64,000 bases of DNA from Nocardiopsis ansamitocini (GCF_030268225.1 NZ_BSQG01000002.1:310001-374000), one strand, 5' to 3'. Shown: positions 54,913-63,847, counted from the first letter of the stretch. The notes: generated from the letters alone by a model not told the origin. A program made the numbers and translations.

Positions 54913-55512
54913 ATGGCACACGACTTCGACGAGATCTTCACCGGGCACCGCATCATGGCGATCCTGCGCGGACTGCCGCCGACCCAAACCGTCGAACTGG
55001 CCGTCCGGGCCTGGGACCTGGGGATCGACCTCGTCGAGGTGCCCATCCAGACCCCCGCTGCCGTGGGCGCGCTCCGTGCCGCCGTCGCAGCCGGAGCGGA
55101 GAGGGGGCGCATCGTCGGCGCGGGGACGGTGATCACCGGCGGGCAGGTGGCGCAGGCGCTCGACGCCGGAGCGGCCTTCACGGTCGCGCCGGGTTTCGAC
55201 CCGGCGGTGCTCGCGGCCTCCGTCGCGGCCGGTCTGCCGCACCTGCCCGGTGTCGCCACGCCGGGCGAGGTGCAACAGGCGATGCGGCACGGGGTGGAAT
55301 GGGTGAAGGCGTTCCCGGCCACCGCGTTGGGCACCGGTTGGTTCACTGCGATGCGCGGGCCGTTCCCGCGCCTGAAGATCGTGGCGACCGGCGGGCTGGA
55401 CGCACACAACGCCCCGGACTACCTGGCGGCGGGGGCGCGGGTGGTCGCCGTCGGGTCGGCGCTGTCGGACCCGGCCCAGGTGGACGCGCTGGGCGCGCTG
55501 CTTGCCGACTGA
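54913..55512 (+). CDS. KDPG/KHG-type aldolase
   Basis: A 199-residue class I aldolase of the Eda family. The catalytic Glu lies in DLVEVPIQTPAAVGALRAAV and the Schiff-base Lys in VEWVKAFPATALGTGWF; GAGTVITGGQVAQALDAGA and FTVAPGFDPAVLAA are conserved. It splits KDPG to pyruvate and glyceraldehyde-3-phosphate. ATG at 54913 chosen because of AGGGAAGAG just upstream; the ORF begins 57 bases earlier and overlaps the kinase. Last gene of the rightward set. Confidence 0.9.
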   Translation: MAHDFDEIFTGHRIMAILRGLPPTQTVELAVRAWDLGIDLVEVPIQTPAAVGALRAAVAAGAERGRIVGAGTVITGGQVAQALDAGAAFTVAPGFDPAVLAASVAAGLPHLPGVATPGEVQQAMRHGVEWVKAFPATALGTGWFTAMRGPFPRLKIVATGGLDAHNAPDYLAAGARVVAVGSALSDPAQVDALGALLAD

Positions 55513-55548
55513 CGTCGGCTCCGGGGGGAGTGGGGCCGTGCCCCGGGG

Positions 55549-55866
55549 TCACTCCAGGATGATCGATCCGGCCCTGACCGGTGTCGGGAACTGCACCGGC
55601 CCCCGGCCGGACCGAAGAGCGAGGGTGGGATGGCACGTCGCGCCGCCGAAAAGCGTGTACCGGGTGTCCTCGGAGGTCTCCATCGCCACGATTCCCCCTT
55701 GCCCCCGGGCCAGGGGGTGCCCGTTAGATTCCTCCACCACCTGGCGGTAGCCGGATTCGAAGACGATCGTCGCGCGGAGTTCCGCACGCGGGCACCGATT
55801 CACGAAGCTCGCTGCCCCGGCAATGGTCGCGGACATCGTGGTGAGGTTATTGGGGCGGATCGGCAC
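55549..55866 (-). CDS. Hypothetical 105-residue protein
   Basis: Starts MPIRPNNLTTMSATIAGAAS, GTG with AAGGAA 6 bases upstream, and has strong GC bias at third codon positions, so it looks coding. No membrane segment or known motif. The middle part FESGYRQVVEESNGHPLARG and the end VRAGSIILE are not familiar. It is convergent with the aldolase gene (36 bases apart). Confidence 0.55.
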   Translation of the reverse strand: MPIRPNNLTTMSATIAGAASFVNRCPRAELRATIVFESGYRQVVEESNGHPLARGQGGIVAMETSEDTRYTLFGGATCHPTLALRSGRGPVQFPTPVRAGSIILE

Positions 55867-56054
55867 AGTTGGCTTCCTTGATTCAAGCGGCGCGGCTTCC
55901 TTGTTCCTTCTGATGGTTGTTTAGCCCGCGCATCGCCTAATCAGCGGGCAACACGGTCGGCGCATGGGCATGTCTATTCCGTTTCATGACCAAGGCTTGG
56001 TGTGGGCGAGACGGAGGCCCCGATTTCATATGTTTCCAACACGTTAAATTTCTG

Positions 56055-56081
56055 TTGACGGTGCCTCGCCGTGCCTATCGT
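56055..56081 (+). promoter_or_regulatory. Promoter of the HemC-like gene
   Basis: TTGACG (56055-56060), 15 bases, TATCGT (56076-56081). The GTG start at 56088 is about where transcription would begin and there is no ribosome site, so the mRNA is probably leaderless. Confidence 0.6.
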
Positions 56082-56087
56082 TAAGGG

Positions 56088-57029
56088 GTGTCCCCCAAAC
56101 AAGAACTGTTACGTATAGGTACTCGGACCTCACACACCGCTCTTGAGCACGCCCGGAAAGTGCGCGCCCTCGTGGCCGAGCGCCTACCGGGGGCCCACAT
56201 CGAGGTTCTCGGGATCGAACCCGCCGCCGAACGGCGGGTCGGGGGTCCCGCCTCGCTGCACGGCCGCACGCTCGCCAAGCGCGAACTGGACAAACAGTTG
56301 CTCGACGGCAAGATCGACCTCGCCGTGCACTGGATGAAGGAAGTCCCCTGCGACGCGCCCCTGCCCGAGGGCGTCACCTTCGGTGCGTACCTGAAACGGC
56401 CCGACGTCCACGACGTCGTCGTCTTTCGCCAGGGCTCCCCTTACCGCTCGCTCGACGAGCTCCCCACGGGCAGCGCGGTCGGCACCGCCTCGGTCCACCG
56501 CGCCGGCCAACTGCTTCGCCACCGGCCCGATGTACGGGTGCACTCGACCTACGGTGACGCCGACAGCCAGATCGAGACCCTGGACACGGGGCGCGGGTAC
56601 GAGGCGGTGGTCGTGGCACGCTCGGAGATCGCCCGTCCACAGCCGCCCACCCGCGCGGTCGAGGTCCTCGGGCTCGACGTCATGTGCCCGCCGATCGGTG
56701 CCGCCGCCATCGGAGTGGCCTGTCGGGTCGACGACGACCGGTTGTCGGACCTGCTCTACACGATCGACGTCCCGGTGGCCCGCAGCCACATCACCGCCGA
56801 ACGCACCCTCCAACACGGGCTGCGGGCCCATTACGACAGTCCCATCGCGGGACATTGCACCAGCACCCCCGACGGTCGCCTGTCCATGCGCGGCCTGGTC
56901 TTCACCCGCGACGGACGCCACCTGGTCGAGATCTGCGAGCAGGACGCGGCCAACCGTCCCACCCGACTGGGCACCAGGGTCTCTGCGGGCCTGCTCAGCA
57001 GGGGTGTGGGCGCGCTCATCACGGTCTGA
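56088..57029 (+). CDS. Hydroxymethylbilane-synthase-like protein lacking catalytic residues
   Basis: A 313-residue protein with the full HemC fold from RIGTRTSHTALEHARKVRAL to the C-terminal domain. By eye alignment to E. coli HemC, Cys242, which holds the dipyrromethane cofactor, is Tyr249; Asp84 is Glu85; Arg131 is His137; Arg149 is Tyr155; Arg155 is Gln161. Lys84 and Arg138 remain. A different Cys lies at 257. It cannot make hydroxymethylbilane in the known way. It probably has another role or is decaying, although the frame is intact with normal codon use. No other haem gene is nearby. Confidence 0.85.
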   Translation: MSPKQELLRIGTRTSHTALEHARKVRALVAERLPGAHIEVLGIEPAAERRVGGPASLHGRTLAKRELDKQLLDGKIDLAVHWMKEVPCDAPLPEGVTFGAYLKRPDVHDVVVFRQGSPYRSLDELPTGSAVGTASVHRAGQLLRHRPDVRVHSTYGDADSQIETLDTGRGYEAVVVARSEIARPQPPTRAVEVLGLDVMCPPIGAAAIGVACRVDDDRLSDLLYTIDVPVARSHITAERTLQHGLRAHYDSPIAGHCTSTPDGRLSMRGLVFTRDGRHLVEICEQDAANRPTRLGTRVSAGLLSRGVGALITV

Positions 57030-57172
57030 CCGAAGGGTTCGGCCGCTCGGCGTGCGTCTTTCGGGTGCCACCGGTCCGTCGTCTCCCGGGACGTGGACCG
57101 GTGGCGTCGGACCTGCGCGGGCGTATTAGGGTGAGGACGCAACCGGAGTCCGGGACGAGAGGGAGGGGCGGC

Positions 57173-57475
57173 ATGGAACTCATCTACACGCTGTTCCACA
57201 CGCTCTTCTTCGGCACCGGTGGCCTCGGCGTCTTTGCCGACCAGATCGGCCTGGGGCCCTTCGCGCTGCTCGCGATCCTCGCCGTCGGCACCGCGATCGT
57301 GTGGATCACCGCTCGCGGATACGGCTCATGGCCGTTCGCCGACACCCGCATCCACGCATGGCGCGGTGCCATGCGCACCAGGGAGAGGCGCGCCACCGCG
57401 ATCGTCTCCCGCGACCCCGACGCCCCGGGCAAGACCAAGCCCCGAGCCCCCGGCGCGGCCCTCCTGGCCGCGTAG
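57173..57475 (+). CDS. DUF6412-like small membrane protein
   Basis: A 100-residue protein with an N-terminal hydrophobic half (TLFHTLFFGTGGLGVFADQI, then FALLAILAVGTAIVWITARG) and a basic tail that ends SRDPDAPGKTKPRAPGAALL. The RDPDAxGxxxPRAPG tail is typical of a family of actinobacterial proteins next to YidC-type insertases, which I know as DUF6412. ATG with GGGAGG 6 bases upstream. YidC follows 131 bases downstream. Confidence 0.75.
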   Translation: MELIYTLFHTLFFGTGGLGVFADQIGLGPFALLAILAVGTAIVWITARGYGSWPFADTRIHAWRGAMRTRERRATAIVSRDPDAPGKTKPRAPGAALLAA

Positions 57476-57605
57476 CCGGACTGCCCACTCTCACCAGGGT
57501 CGCCTTCGACACCACCTGTCGCTGCCGTTCTTCGTCGACCCCGTGGCCCACCCGTCGCGCGGCCTTCTCGCCTGTGATCACTACTCCAGCCGAGGGGCCC
57601 ACCAC

Positions 57606-58325
57606 ATGTATTCCTTTGGACCGATCGCCGTACTCGTCACAATCGCCTACGCGACCGTCACCGCCCTGACCGGCGGCCTCGCCCCACTGTTCGGGACGGC
57701 CGCCGGTGCCGCCGCGATCGTCTGTCTGACCGTTCTCGTGCGCCTGGTGCTGCTTCCACTCAGCTACCTCCAGGTCCGTGCCGAGAAGACCCGCGCACGC
57801 CTTGCGCCGCAGCTGGCCGCGCTCCGGGAGCGCCACGCACGCAAGCCCGAGGTACTCGTCCAGGAAACCCGGAAGCTCTACGCGAAGGAGAAGACCTCAC
57901 CGCTGGCGGGCTGCCTGCCCACGCTGGCGCAGATGCCGCTGTTCATCGCGGTGTACGGGCTGTTCGTCACCGCGGAGATCGGTGGCGGGGCCAACGAACT
58001 GCTCACCCATCGATTGGGGGGAACGCCGCTGGGTTCGACCCTGCTGCCGCTGGACGCGGGCTCGCTCCCGGTCTTCGCGGTCCTGATCGTGCTGCTCGCA
58101 CTGATCGCCTGGGCGACCCGGCGCTGGCTGACCCTTCCCGCATTCGCCCAGAACGCGTCCGCGGGGCAGCCGCCGGTGCCGGGGATGGCCATGATGAGCT
58201 ATCTCCCCTACGGGATGATCGCGGCCCTGGCCGTCGTCCCGGTTGCCGCGGGGGTCTACATGGTGGCCACGGGGGTCTGGACGCTCGCCGAGCGGTTGAT
58301 CCTGCGCCGGTTCGTCACCGGCTGA
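57606..58325 (+). CDS. YidC/Oxa1-family membrane protein insertase
   Basis: A 239-residue insertase of the short Gram-positive type. It has five or six membrane segments; conserved parts are LTVLVRLVLLPLSYLQVRAE, KLYAKEKTSPLAGCLPTLAQ, MPLFIAVYGLFV and AMMSYLPYGMIAALAVVPVA. It helps single proteins into the membrane. Probably a second YidC, as the essential one sits by rpmH/dnaA. ATG at 57606 with GAGGGG 8 bases upstream. A hairpin terminator follows. Confidence 0.9.
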   Translation: MYSFGPIAVLVTIAYATVTALTGGLAPLFGTAAGAAAIVCLTVLVRLVLLPLSYLQVRAEKTRARLAPQLAALRERHARKPEVLVQETRKLYAKEKTSPLAGCLPTLAQMPLFIAVYGLFVTAEIGGGANELLTHRLGGTPLGSTLLPLDAGSLPVFAVLIVLLALIAWATRRWLTLPAFAQNASAGQPPVPGMAMMSYLPYGMIAALAVVPVAAGVYMVATGVWTLAERLILRRFVTG

Positions 58326-58333
58326 CATCGCTA

Positions 58334-58363
58334 CCGTTCGGTGGCGGAAGCGCCACCGAACGG
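58334..58363. terminator. Perfect hairpin after yidC paralogue
   Basis: CCGTTCGGTGGCG-GAAG-CGCCACCGAACGG, 13-base arms with a GNRA-like loop, between convergent genes. Confidence 0.9.
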
Positions 58364-58374
58364 GAAGTGTCGGA

Positions 58375-58527
58375 TTACCGGGAAGCCCGCTGGAACCAGC
58401 CCCACGCGGCGGTGGCCAGGAACAGCACCACGCCGATGACGAAGAGCCAGAACAGGCCCTTGACGACTAGGCCGATCACCGAGAGCACCAGCCAGATGGC
58501 CAGTAGGACAAGGATCAGGTTCAGCAT
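58375..58527 (-). CDS. Small 50-residue hydrophobic protein
   Basis: Too short for usual gene calling. MLNLILVLLAIWLVLSVIGL, a lysine, then LFWLFVIGVVLFLATAAWGW and a polar RASR end: two membrane helices. GAGGAA lies 5 bases before the ATG, and a SigB/F-type promoter lies 51 bases upstream. Similar small stress-induced hydrophobic proteins are common in actinobacteria. Confidence 0.75.
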   Translation of the reverse strand: MLNLILVLLAIWLVLSVIGLVVKGLFWLFVIGVVLFLATAAWGWFQRASR

Positions 58528-58578
58528 CGCGTTCCTCGTGCTCGCTCGTTAGTACTCCGTCGGTGTTGTGTCAGGGGT

Positions 58579-58603
58579 GTACCCCGCAGTCCGGCGGCTA
58601 TGC
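58579..58603 (-). promoter_or_regulatory. SigB/SigF-type promoter candidate
   Basis: Minus strand GCAT, 15 bases, GGGTAC; 51 bases before the ATG at 58527. Confidence 0.55.
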
Positions 58604-58616
58604 GGCGCGCACGCGG

Positions 58617-58775
58617 TCAGCGCGGGGACCGGTCCGTCCGGCTCCATGCCTTGACGCCGACCACCAGGACGACCACGATCGCGATGATCCACACCAGGGC
58701 CTTGAGCACTGCCGGCAACAAGGGGAGCGGCAGGGCACCGATGGCCGCCGGCACGATCACGATGACCTTGTCCAC
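58617..58775 (-). CDS. Small 52-residue membrane protein
   Basis: VDKVIVIVPAAIGALPLPLL, then AVLKALVWIIAIVVVLVVGV, KAWSRTDRSPR: one or two helices and a basic tail. GTG start at 58775 with a weak purine block upstream; start uncertain. It lies 90 bases upstream of the 50-residue gene but that gene has its own promoter. Confidence 0.5.
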   Translation of the reverse strand: MDKVIVIVPAAIGALPLPLLPAVLKALVWIIAIVVVLVVGVKAWSRTDRSPR

Positions 58776-58862
58776 GCGAACCCCGTTCCGGACAGGGGGT
58801 TGGTGCGGCCCGGCAGGGAGCCCCCCTTTCCAGCACCGGCAGGCGACGCGTTCCCGACGTAG

Positions 58863-58896
58863 GACGGGCCCCTCCACCGTCGTGGAGGGGCCCGTC
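58863..58896. terminator. Perfect hairpin near the BCCT gene
   Basis: Fifteen-base arms GACGGGCCCCTCCAC and GTGGAGGGGCCCGTC with loop CGTC. Downstream of the minus-strand BCCT gene (44 bases). Confidence 0.9.
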
Positions 58897-58939
58897 ACGG
58901 GGGGCGCAGGCCGGGGTGGAACCCGGCCTCGGCCCTCCT

Positions 58940-60757
58940 TTAGCTCTCCGGGTGCTTCTTGTGCGGGGTGACCGCGACGTTCACCGCGCCCTCCTCCTCT
59001 TCGGAGGGCGAGATGTCGATCTGGAAGTCGCCGTCGTAGTCCTGCGCGCCGCTGACGACGGCGGCCGTCACCACCTCGCGTGCCTTGTGCGAGCGCACGA
59101 TCAGCGGATCACGCTGGACGTCCTTGATCAGCGCCACACACAGCAGCAGCATCACGACCGTCCAGGGCGCGGCCACCAGGATGGTGATCTTCTGCAGCCC
59201 CTCCAGCGCGTTGCCGTCCTGTCCGCCGACCACGAGCATGATCGCGGCGACCGCGGCGATCAGCACGCCCCAGAACACCGTCATCATGCGCTGGGGGTCG
59301 TTGGCACCGCGCTGGGACAGCGTGCCCATCACGATCGAGGCGGAGTCCGCGCCGGTGACGAAGAAGATCGCCACCAGGACCGCCACCAGGACGCTCACCG
59401 CGGTGCCCCAGGGGAAGTACTCCAGCATTCCGTAGAGCTGTGCTTCTGCCGCGCCCAGGCCCATGATGTCGGTGCCCGACGCCTGGAGGTCGATGGCGCT
59501 GCCGCCCAGGACCGCGAACCACACGAGGCTCACCGCGCTCGGGGCCAGGATGACGCCCGCCACGAACTGGCGGATGGTGCGGCCGCGGCTGATCTTGCCG
59601 ATGAACAGGCCCACGAAGGGCGTCCAGGAGATCCACCAGGCCCAGTAGAAGACCGTCCAGCTGGACAGCCAGGCCGAGGCGCTCTCTTCGGGCGGCGGGG
59701 CCGGCACGTTCACCGCGTCGATGGCGTCGGTGCGCGCGGCCATGGAGAAGAAGTCCTGGAAGTAGGTGCCCAGGGCGGTGGGGATCAGGTCGAGGATGTA
59801 GACCGTCGGGCCGACCGCCAGCAGGAAGAGCAGCAGGATGCCGGCCATTCCCATGTTGATGTTGGACAGCCACTGGATGCCCTTCTCGACCCCCGAAACC
59901 GCGGAGAGGAGGAATGCGACCATCAGGGCGGAGATGATGCCGATGAGCAGCCCGGTGCTGATGGTGCCCACCCACCCGAGGTGTTGGAAACCGCCGGCGA
60001 TCTGCAGGGCACCCAGGCCCAGGGAGCAGGCGGAGCCGAACAGGGTCGCGAAGATCGCCAGCACGTCGATCATCTTGCCGATCGGCCCGTTGGCGGCCTT
60101 CTCGCCGATGAGCGGGATGAACGCCGCGCTGATCAGCTGACGGCGTCCGCGCCGGTAGGTGCCGTAGGCGACTGCGAGGCCCACGACCGCGTAGATGGCC
60201 CAGGGGTGCAGCGACCAGTGGAACAGGGTGGTGGCCATGGCCGTTGCCGCGGCCTCGGACTGGCTGCCGCCTCCCGTTCCCGGCGGATTGACCACGAAGT
60301 GGCTCAGCGGCTCGCCGACACCGTAGAACATCAGGCCGATGCCCATGCCGGTGGCGAAGAGCATCGAGATCCAGGACAGCGTGTTGAACTGCGGTGGTTC
60401 ACCGTCGCGGCCCAGGGTGATGTTGCCGTACTTGCTGAAGGCCAGCCACAGTGCGATCGCGACGAAGGCGGACGCGGCCAGGACGAAACCCCAGCCGCCG
60501 TAGTGGATCAGCCCGTTCAGCATGTTCGCGGCGGTGTCGCCCAGCCCCTCGCTGTCCCACCAGCCCCAGACCACGAAGGCCAGGGTGAGGACCGCGGCGA
60601 CGCTGAACACCAGCCAGTCCGTCCGCGGTGCGCGGTCGGCCTTGAGCTCGTCCGGGGGCTCCCACAAGAGGTCCTCGGTGGTGTACTGCTCGGTATTCTC
60701 TTCGTCCGGTTCGTTCCCGGGCTGTTGCTCTTGTGCGTGCGGATTGTGATTTGCCAC
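58940..60757 (-). CDS. BCCT-family betaine/choline/carnitine transporter
   Basis: A 605-residue secondary transporter with 12 membrane segments. The signature WISWTPFVGLFIGKISRG and GMGIGLMFYGVGEPLSHF, plus FFVTGADSASIVMGTLSQRG, place it in the BCCT family. The charged N-terminal (PDEENTEQYTTEDLLW) and C-terminal tails are typical of osmoregulated members. It would import betaine or choline with sodium. The GTG at 60757 is the first reasonable start but has no good ribosome site; the purine-rich AGAAGGAGG lies too far upstream. Confidence 0.93.
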   Translation of the reverse strand: MANHNPHAQEQQPGNEPDEENTEQYTTEDLLWEPPDELKADRAPRTDWLVFSVAAVLTLAFVVWGWWDSEGLGDTAANMLNGLIHYGGWGFVLAASAFVAIALWLAFSKYGNITLGRDGEPPQFNTLSWISMLFATGMGIGLMFYGVGEPLSHFVVNPPGTGGGSQSEAAATAMATTLFHWSLHPWAIYAVVGLAVAYGTYRRGRRQLISAAFIPLIGEKAANGPIGKMIDVLAIFATLFGSACSLGLGALQIAGGFQHLGWVGTISTGLLIGIISALMVAFLLSAVSGVEKGIQWLSNINMGMAGILLLFLLAVGPTVYILDLIPTALGTYFQDFFSMAARTDAIDAVNVPAPPPEESASAWLSSWTVFYWAWWISWTPFVGLFIGKISRGRTIRQFVAGVILAPSAVSLVWFAVLGGSAIDLQASGTDIMGLGAAEAQLYGMLEYFPWGTAVSVLVAVLVAIFFVTGADSASIVMGTLSQRGANDPQRMMTVFWGVLIAAVAAIMLVVGGQDGNALEGLQKITILVAAPWTVVMLLLCVALIKDVQRDPLIVRSHKAREVVTAAVVSGAQDYDGDFQIDISPSEEEEGAVNVAVTPHKKHPES

Positions 60758-61031
60758 GGTGATCGACGCGGGAACCGCGCCGCCTCCTTCTCCAGCCAGG
60801 GCCAAGACGCCCAGGGCCGCACACGCGGCTCCGGCCGTGTCCGAGCGGATCACTTGGTCAAAGCGCCGCCTACGTCCTGACCCAATTGTGAGTCACCATT
60901 TGCTTCCAACCCAACACTTAGAGTCACATGTCGGGATGGTTGCGCTAAGGACCAGCTCATCGGGGTGATGGCGACACCTCGGTACCCAATCCCGGACGAC
61001 CGTAACATCCGTGATGTCGGAAAACACTGAT

Positions 61032-61886
61032 TCATGCAGGCCAGGACCCGTCGATTACCCGTCCGTGCTCCGGCCGGGAGCGGTCCAGCCACTCCTGGAG
61101 CTGCTTCGCGTACGCCGCGGCCCACTCGATCTGGCGCGCGTGCAGCTCCGCCAACGACAGGGCGGCGATCTCGGGGTAACGGGAGGCCAGGTCCATGGAG
61201 AGCTGAAGGCAGGCGAAGGCGTCCGCGGTCGCGGTGTGCGCTTCGCGCAGCTCCACGCCGTACAGCTCGCACAGGGCTCCGAGGTTGCGGGGACCCTTGC
61301 GGTAGGGGGCCAGGCCGCGGTCCAGCACCAGCGGATCGATGATCGGCGCGGGCGCGGTGCCCAGTCGCCGGGTCAGTGTCGGCATGTCCCGGCGGGCGAG
61401 CTCCTCGTCCAGCACGGTGAGGTCGAACGGTGCGTTGAAGATCACCACCGGGTCGGCGCCCGCGAGGTGGGCGGCCAGCAGCCCGGCGATCTCTTCCAGG
61501 GCCTCACCGGCGGGCACGCCCTCGTCCCGTGCGCGCTCGGTGGTGATGCCGTGGATCGCGACCGCCTCCGCGGGGATCTCGCGCTCGCCCGGGTCGACCA
61601 ACCAGGTGCGCGCCTCGCCGGAGGGCTCCACCAGCGCGGCCGAGACCAGGAACGCTTCCCGAGGAAGATTGGAGGAGGTTTCGCAGTCGTATCCGACCAG
61701 CGATCCGGTGTGCCAGCCGGGATGATCGGCCCGCGGCGGCGGCCCGCCGCGCCCCCCGGTGTCCTGCACCGGTGTGTGCTCCGAGCAGTAGACCCGCCAC
61801 TGCCCGGACTCGCGTGCGGCGGTTCCGGCCGCAGCCTCCACCCGGGTGCGGCAGGTTCGGCAGTTGCCGGCATAGCGATTGCGCAT
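61032..61886 (-). CDS. 3-prime to 5-prime exonuclease (DnaQ/DEDDh family)
   Basis: A 284-residue nuclease. Exo I is YDCETSSNLPREAFLVSAAL (D, E), exo II FNAPFDLTVLDEELA and exo III HTATADAFACLQL (H-x4-5-D). The N-terminal 50 residues carry two CxxC-type pairs (NCRTCRTRV, VYCSEHT), possibly a zinc site. It may proofread or degrade single-stranded DNA. ATG at 61886 chosen, MRNRYAGNCRTC, with only a weak ribosome site. Confidence 0.85.
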   Translation of the reverse strand: MRNRYAGNCRTCRTRVEAAAGTAARESGQWRVYCSEHTPVQDTGGRGGPPPRADHPGWHTGSLVGYDCETSSNLPREAFLVSAALVEPSGEARTWLVDPGEREIPAEAVAIHGITTERARDEGVPAGEALEEIAGLLAAHLAGADPVVIFNAPFDLTVLDEELARRDMPTLTRRLGTAPAPIIDPLVLDRGLAPYRKGPRNLGALCELYGVELREAHTATADAFACLQLSMDLASRYPEIAALSLAELHARQIEWAAAYAKQLQEWLDRSRPEHGRVIDGSWPA

Positions 61887-62115
61887 TGGGGGACCCCGTC
61901 CTCTCGACCACGGCAATCGTAGGTGCCTGCTGCGACAGTCCAGAGCCGTTGGTCACAATAGCCACTGCACAATGCATAAATCACTGGAGTGGGGTAGGCC
62001 CCTGGAGGGTAAGCACCGGCTCAGGGCCGACGGGGACACCGTTTCGGCACGCACGGTCCGACGGGTCGCTCCATCGCGTGGTGGAGGACGGCCGGTACGA
62101 GGTTAAGGGGAACAC

Positions 62116-62352
62116 ATGAGCGTCGAACTCGAAGAGGCATCCCGCCAGCTCGAACAGGCCATCCACGACGCGCGGGTGACGTTCGACTGCATCGCACTCG
62201 ACGAACTCGATCGGGCCCACACCAACGCCATCACCGCGCGGGCCTCCGTGGACGCCGCGGAGAACGCGATCCGGATGGAGCTGGAGCGACGTGCCTCCGA
62301 GGCCGAGGCCAGGGAGGAGCAGGAAGAGGCGGAGACCCCCAGCGGTTCCTGA
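62116..62352 (+). CDS. Small acidic alpha-helical protein
   Basis: A 78-residue protein, VELEEASRQLEQAIHDARVT then a helix-rich, Glu-rich end ERRASEAEAREEQEEAETP. Probably one coiled coil; no known function. ATG with AAGGGG 8 bases upstream. It lies between a divergent exonuclease and the convergent dacB gene. Confidence 0.6.
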   Translation: MSVELEEASRQLEQAIHDARVTFDCIALDELDRAHTNAITARASVDAAENAIRMELERRASEAEAREEQEEAETPSGS

Positions 62353-62497
62353 ACCCCTGATCCACCTCTTCGACCGGGTGCTTGAGCTGTGTGTCCACCC
62401 GACCGCGCCGCTCGATCGGCGGGTGGACCCGGCGCGCAGCGCTTCGCCGGGTGCTCGCCCGTTTTCCCCGGACATGCCGTGCCGGCGGTGGCCGTCC

Positions 62498-63847
62498 TTA
62501 GACCAGGACCGCTGCCAGGGTGTCGAGGATGTAGCCCGACGCGCCGCTGTGGTTGGCCACGAACGCGAACACCACCAGACGGCCCTCGGCGTTGTAGGCC
62601 GTTCCGGCCAGTGCACTCACCCCGTTGAGGGTCCCGGTCTTGGCGCGCACCAGTCCGGCGCCGGCCTCCGCGGGGCCGCTGGGTGAGTAACGGGACCGCA
62701 GGCTTCCGCTGAAGTGCGCGGTGGGCAGCCCGCTCAGCGTGTAGTAGAGGTCGGGGCGATCGGGGTCGGCGGCCAACAGGAGGAGTTCCACCAGGGCCTG
62801 GGGCGAGATCCGGTTCCGTGTGGACAGCCCGCTGTTGTCGCTGATGTCCACCCCCTCGATGCCCAACTCCGCCAGCACCGTGTCGGTCGCGGCCACGGCC
62901 CCCTCGAAGGTGAGCTCCTCGCCCTGTGCCAGCGCGATCTGGCGTGCGAGCGCCTCGGCGATGTTGTTGTCGCTGGTCAGCATCATCATTTCGACGAGAG
63001 CGGAGACGGGCGGGGAGTCCACACTCCCCAGAACGTCGGGTTCCTCGGGGGCGGTGACCTCCGAGAGGCCGCCGGTGACGGTGATCCCCGCCGACTCCAG
63101 CTCCTTGGCGAATGCCTCGGCCGCGACCAGGGGCGGGTTCTCCACCCGGCTGGACGAATCCGGCTCCACCCGGCCCTCGTCGATCATCAGCGCGTGGACC
63201 GCCCCCGTACTGCCCTCGGGGACGTAGTTCTTCTTCCACCCCGGACCGAGGGCCGACCCCGGATACGTGCTGTCGTCGTAGTCCAGCCGGACCGCGTCGA
63301 TGCCCTCCTCGTCCAGGGAGGCGGCCGTCTGCCGTGCCAGGTCCTCAAGGGTCGCCAGGCGCGGATACCGCTCCCCGTCGTCCTTGCGGGTGAGAGTGGG
63401 ATCACCACCGCCCACGAGCACGACCTCATCGGGGTCCTCGCCGCGGACCACCCGGGTGGTGATGTGGGTGTCGGGCCCGGGGGAGTGCAGCACCGCCACG
63501 GCCGTGACCACCTTGGTGGTGGACGCCGGAACTGCCCCCTTGGTCCCCTGGCGCGCGTAAAGTTCCTGGTGGGTCTGCGCATCGGCGACGTATGCGAAGA
63601 GCCCCTCGCTGATGTCCGAACGCGACATGGGATCATCGAGAATGTCCGCGAGCCGATCCGGGCCGACCGCCTCCGCTCCCGCGTCCGCCGCGGCCGGAGC
63701 CGGTCCCTCTTCGGCCCGGGCTACGGGATAAGGCGCGGTTTCTCCGGGGCGCGACTCGATCACGTCCAGGGCGACCACACCGGTTGCCAGCACGAATACG
63801 TTCAGCAGGCCCAATGTGAGGCAGGCCAAGATCCGATCGTGCCGCAC
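62498..63847 (-). CDS. dacB: D-alanyl-D-alanine carboxypeptidase/endopeptidase (PBP4)
   Basis: A 449-residue class C penicillin-binding protein. Catalytic motifs are SxxK in PASTTKVVTAVAVL, SxN in TSDNNIAEALARQ and KTG in RAKTGTLNGVSALAG. The N-terminal membrane anchor is RILACLTLGLLNVFVLATGV. It trims peptidoglycan cross-links outside the membrane. The start is GTG 63847 by choice; the open frame runs 66 bases further but has no better site. Divergent from ppa, as in many actinobacteria. Confidence 0.9.
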   Translation of the reverse strand: MRHDRILACLTLGLLNVFVLATGVVALDVIESRPGETAPYPVARAEEGPAPAAADAGAEAVGPDRLADILDDPMSRSDISEGLFAYVADAQTHQELYARQGTKGAVPASTTKVVTAVAVLHSPGPDTHITTRVVRGEDPDEVVLVGGGDPTLTRKDDGERYPRLATLEDLARQTAASLDEEGIDAVRLDYDDSTYPGSALGPGWKKNYVPEGSTGAVHALMIDEGRVEPDSSSRVENPPLVAAEAFAKELESAGITVTGGLSEVTAPEEPDVLGSVDSPPVSALVEMMMLTSDNNIAEALARQIALAQGEELTFEGAVAATDTVLAELGIEGVDISDNSGLSTRNRISPQALVELLLLAADPDRPDLYYTLSGLPTAHFSGSLRSRYSPSGPAEAGAGLVRAKTGTLNGVSALAGTAYNAEGRLVVFAFVANHSGASGYILDTLAAVLV

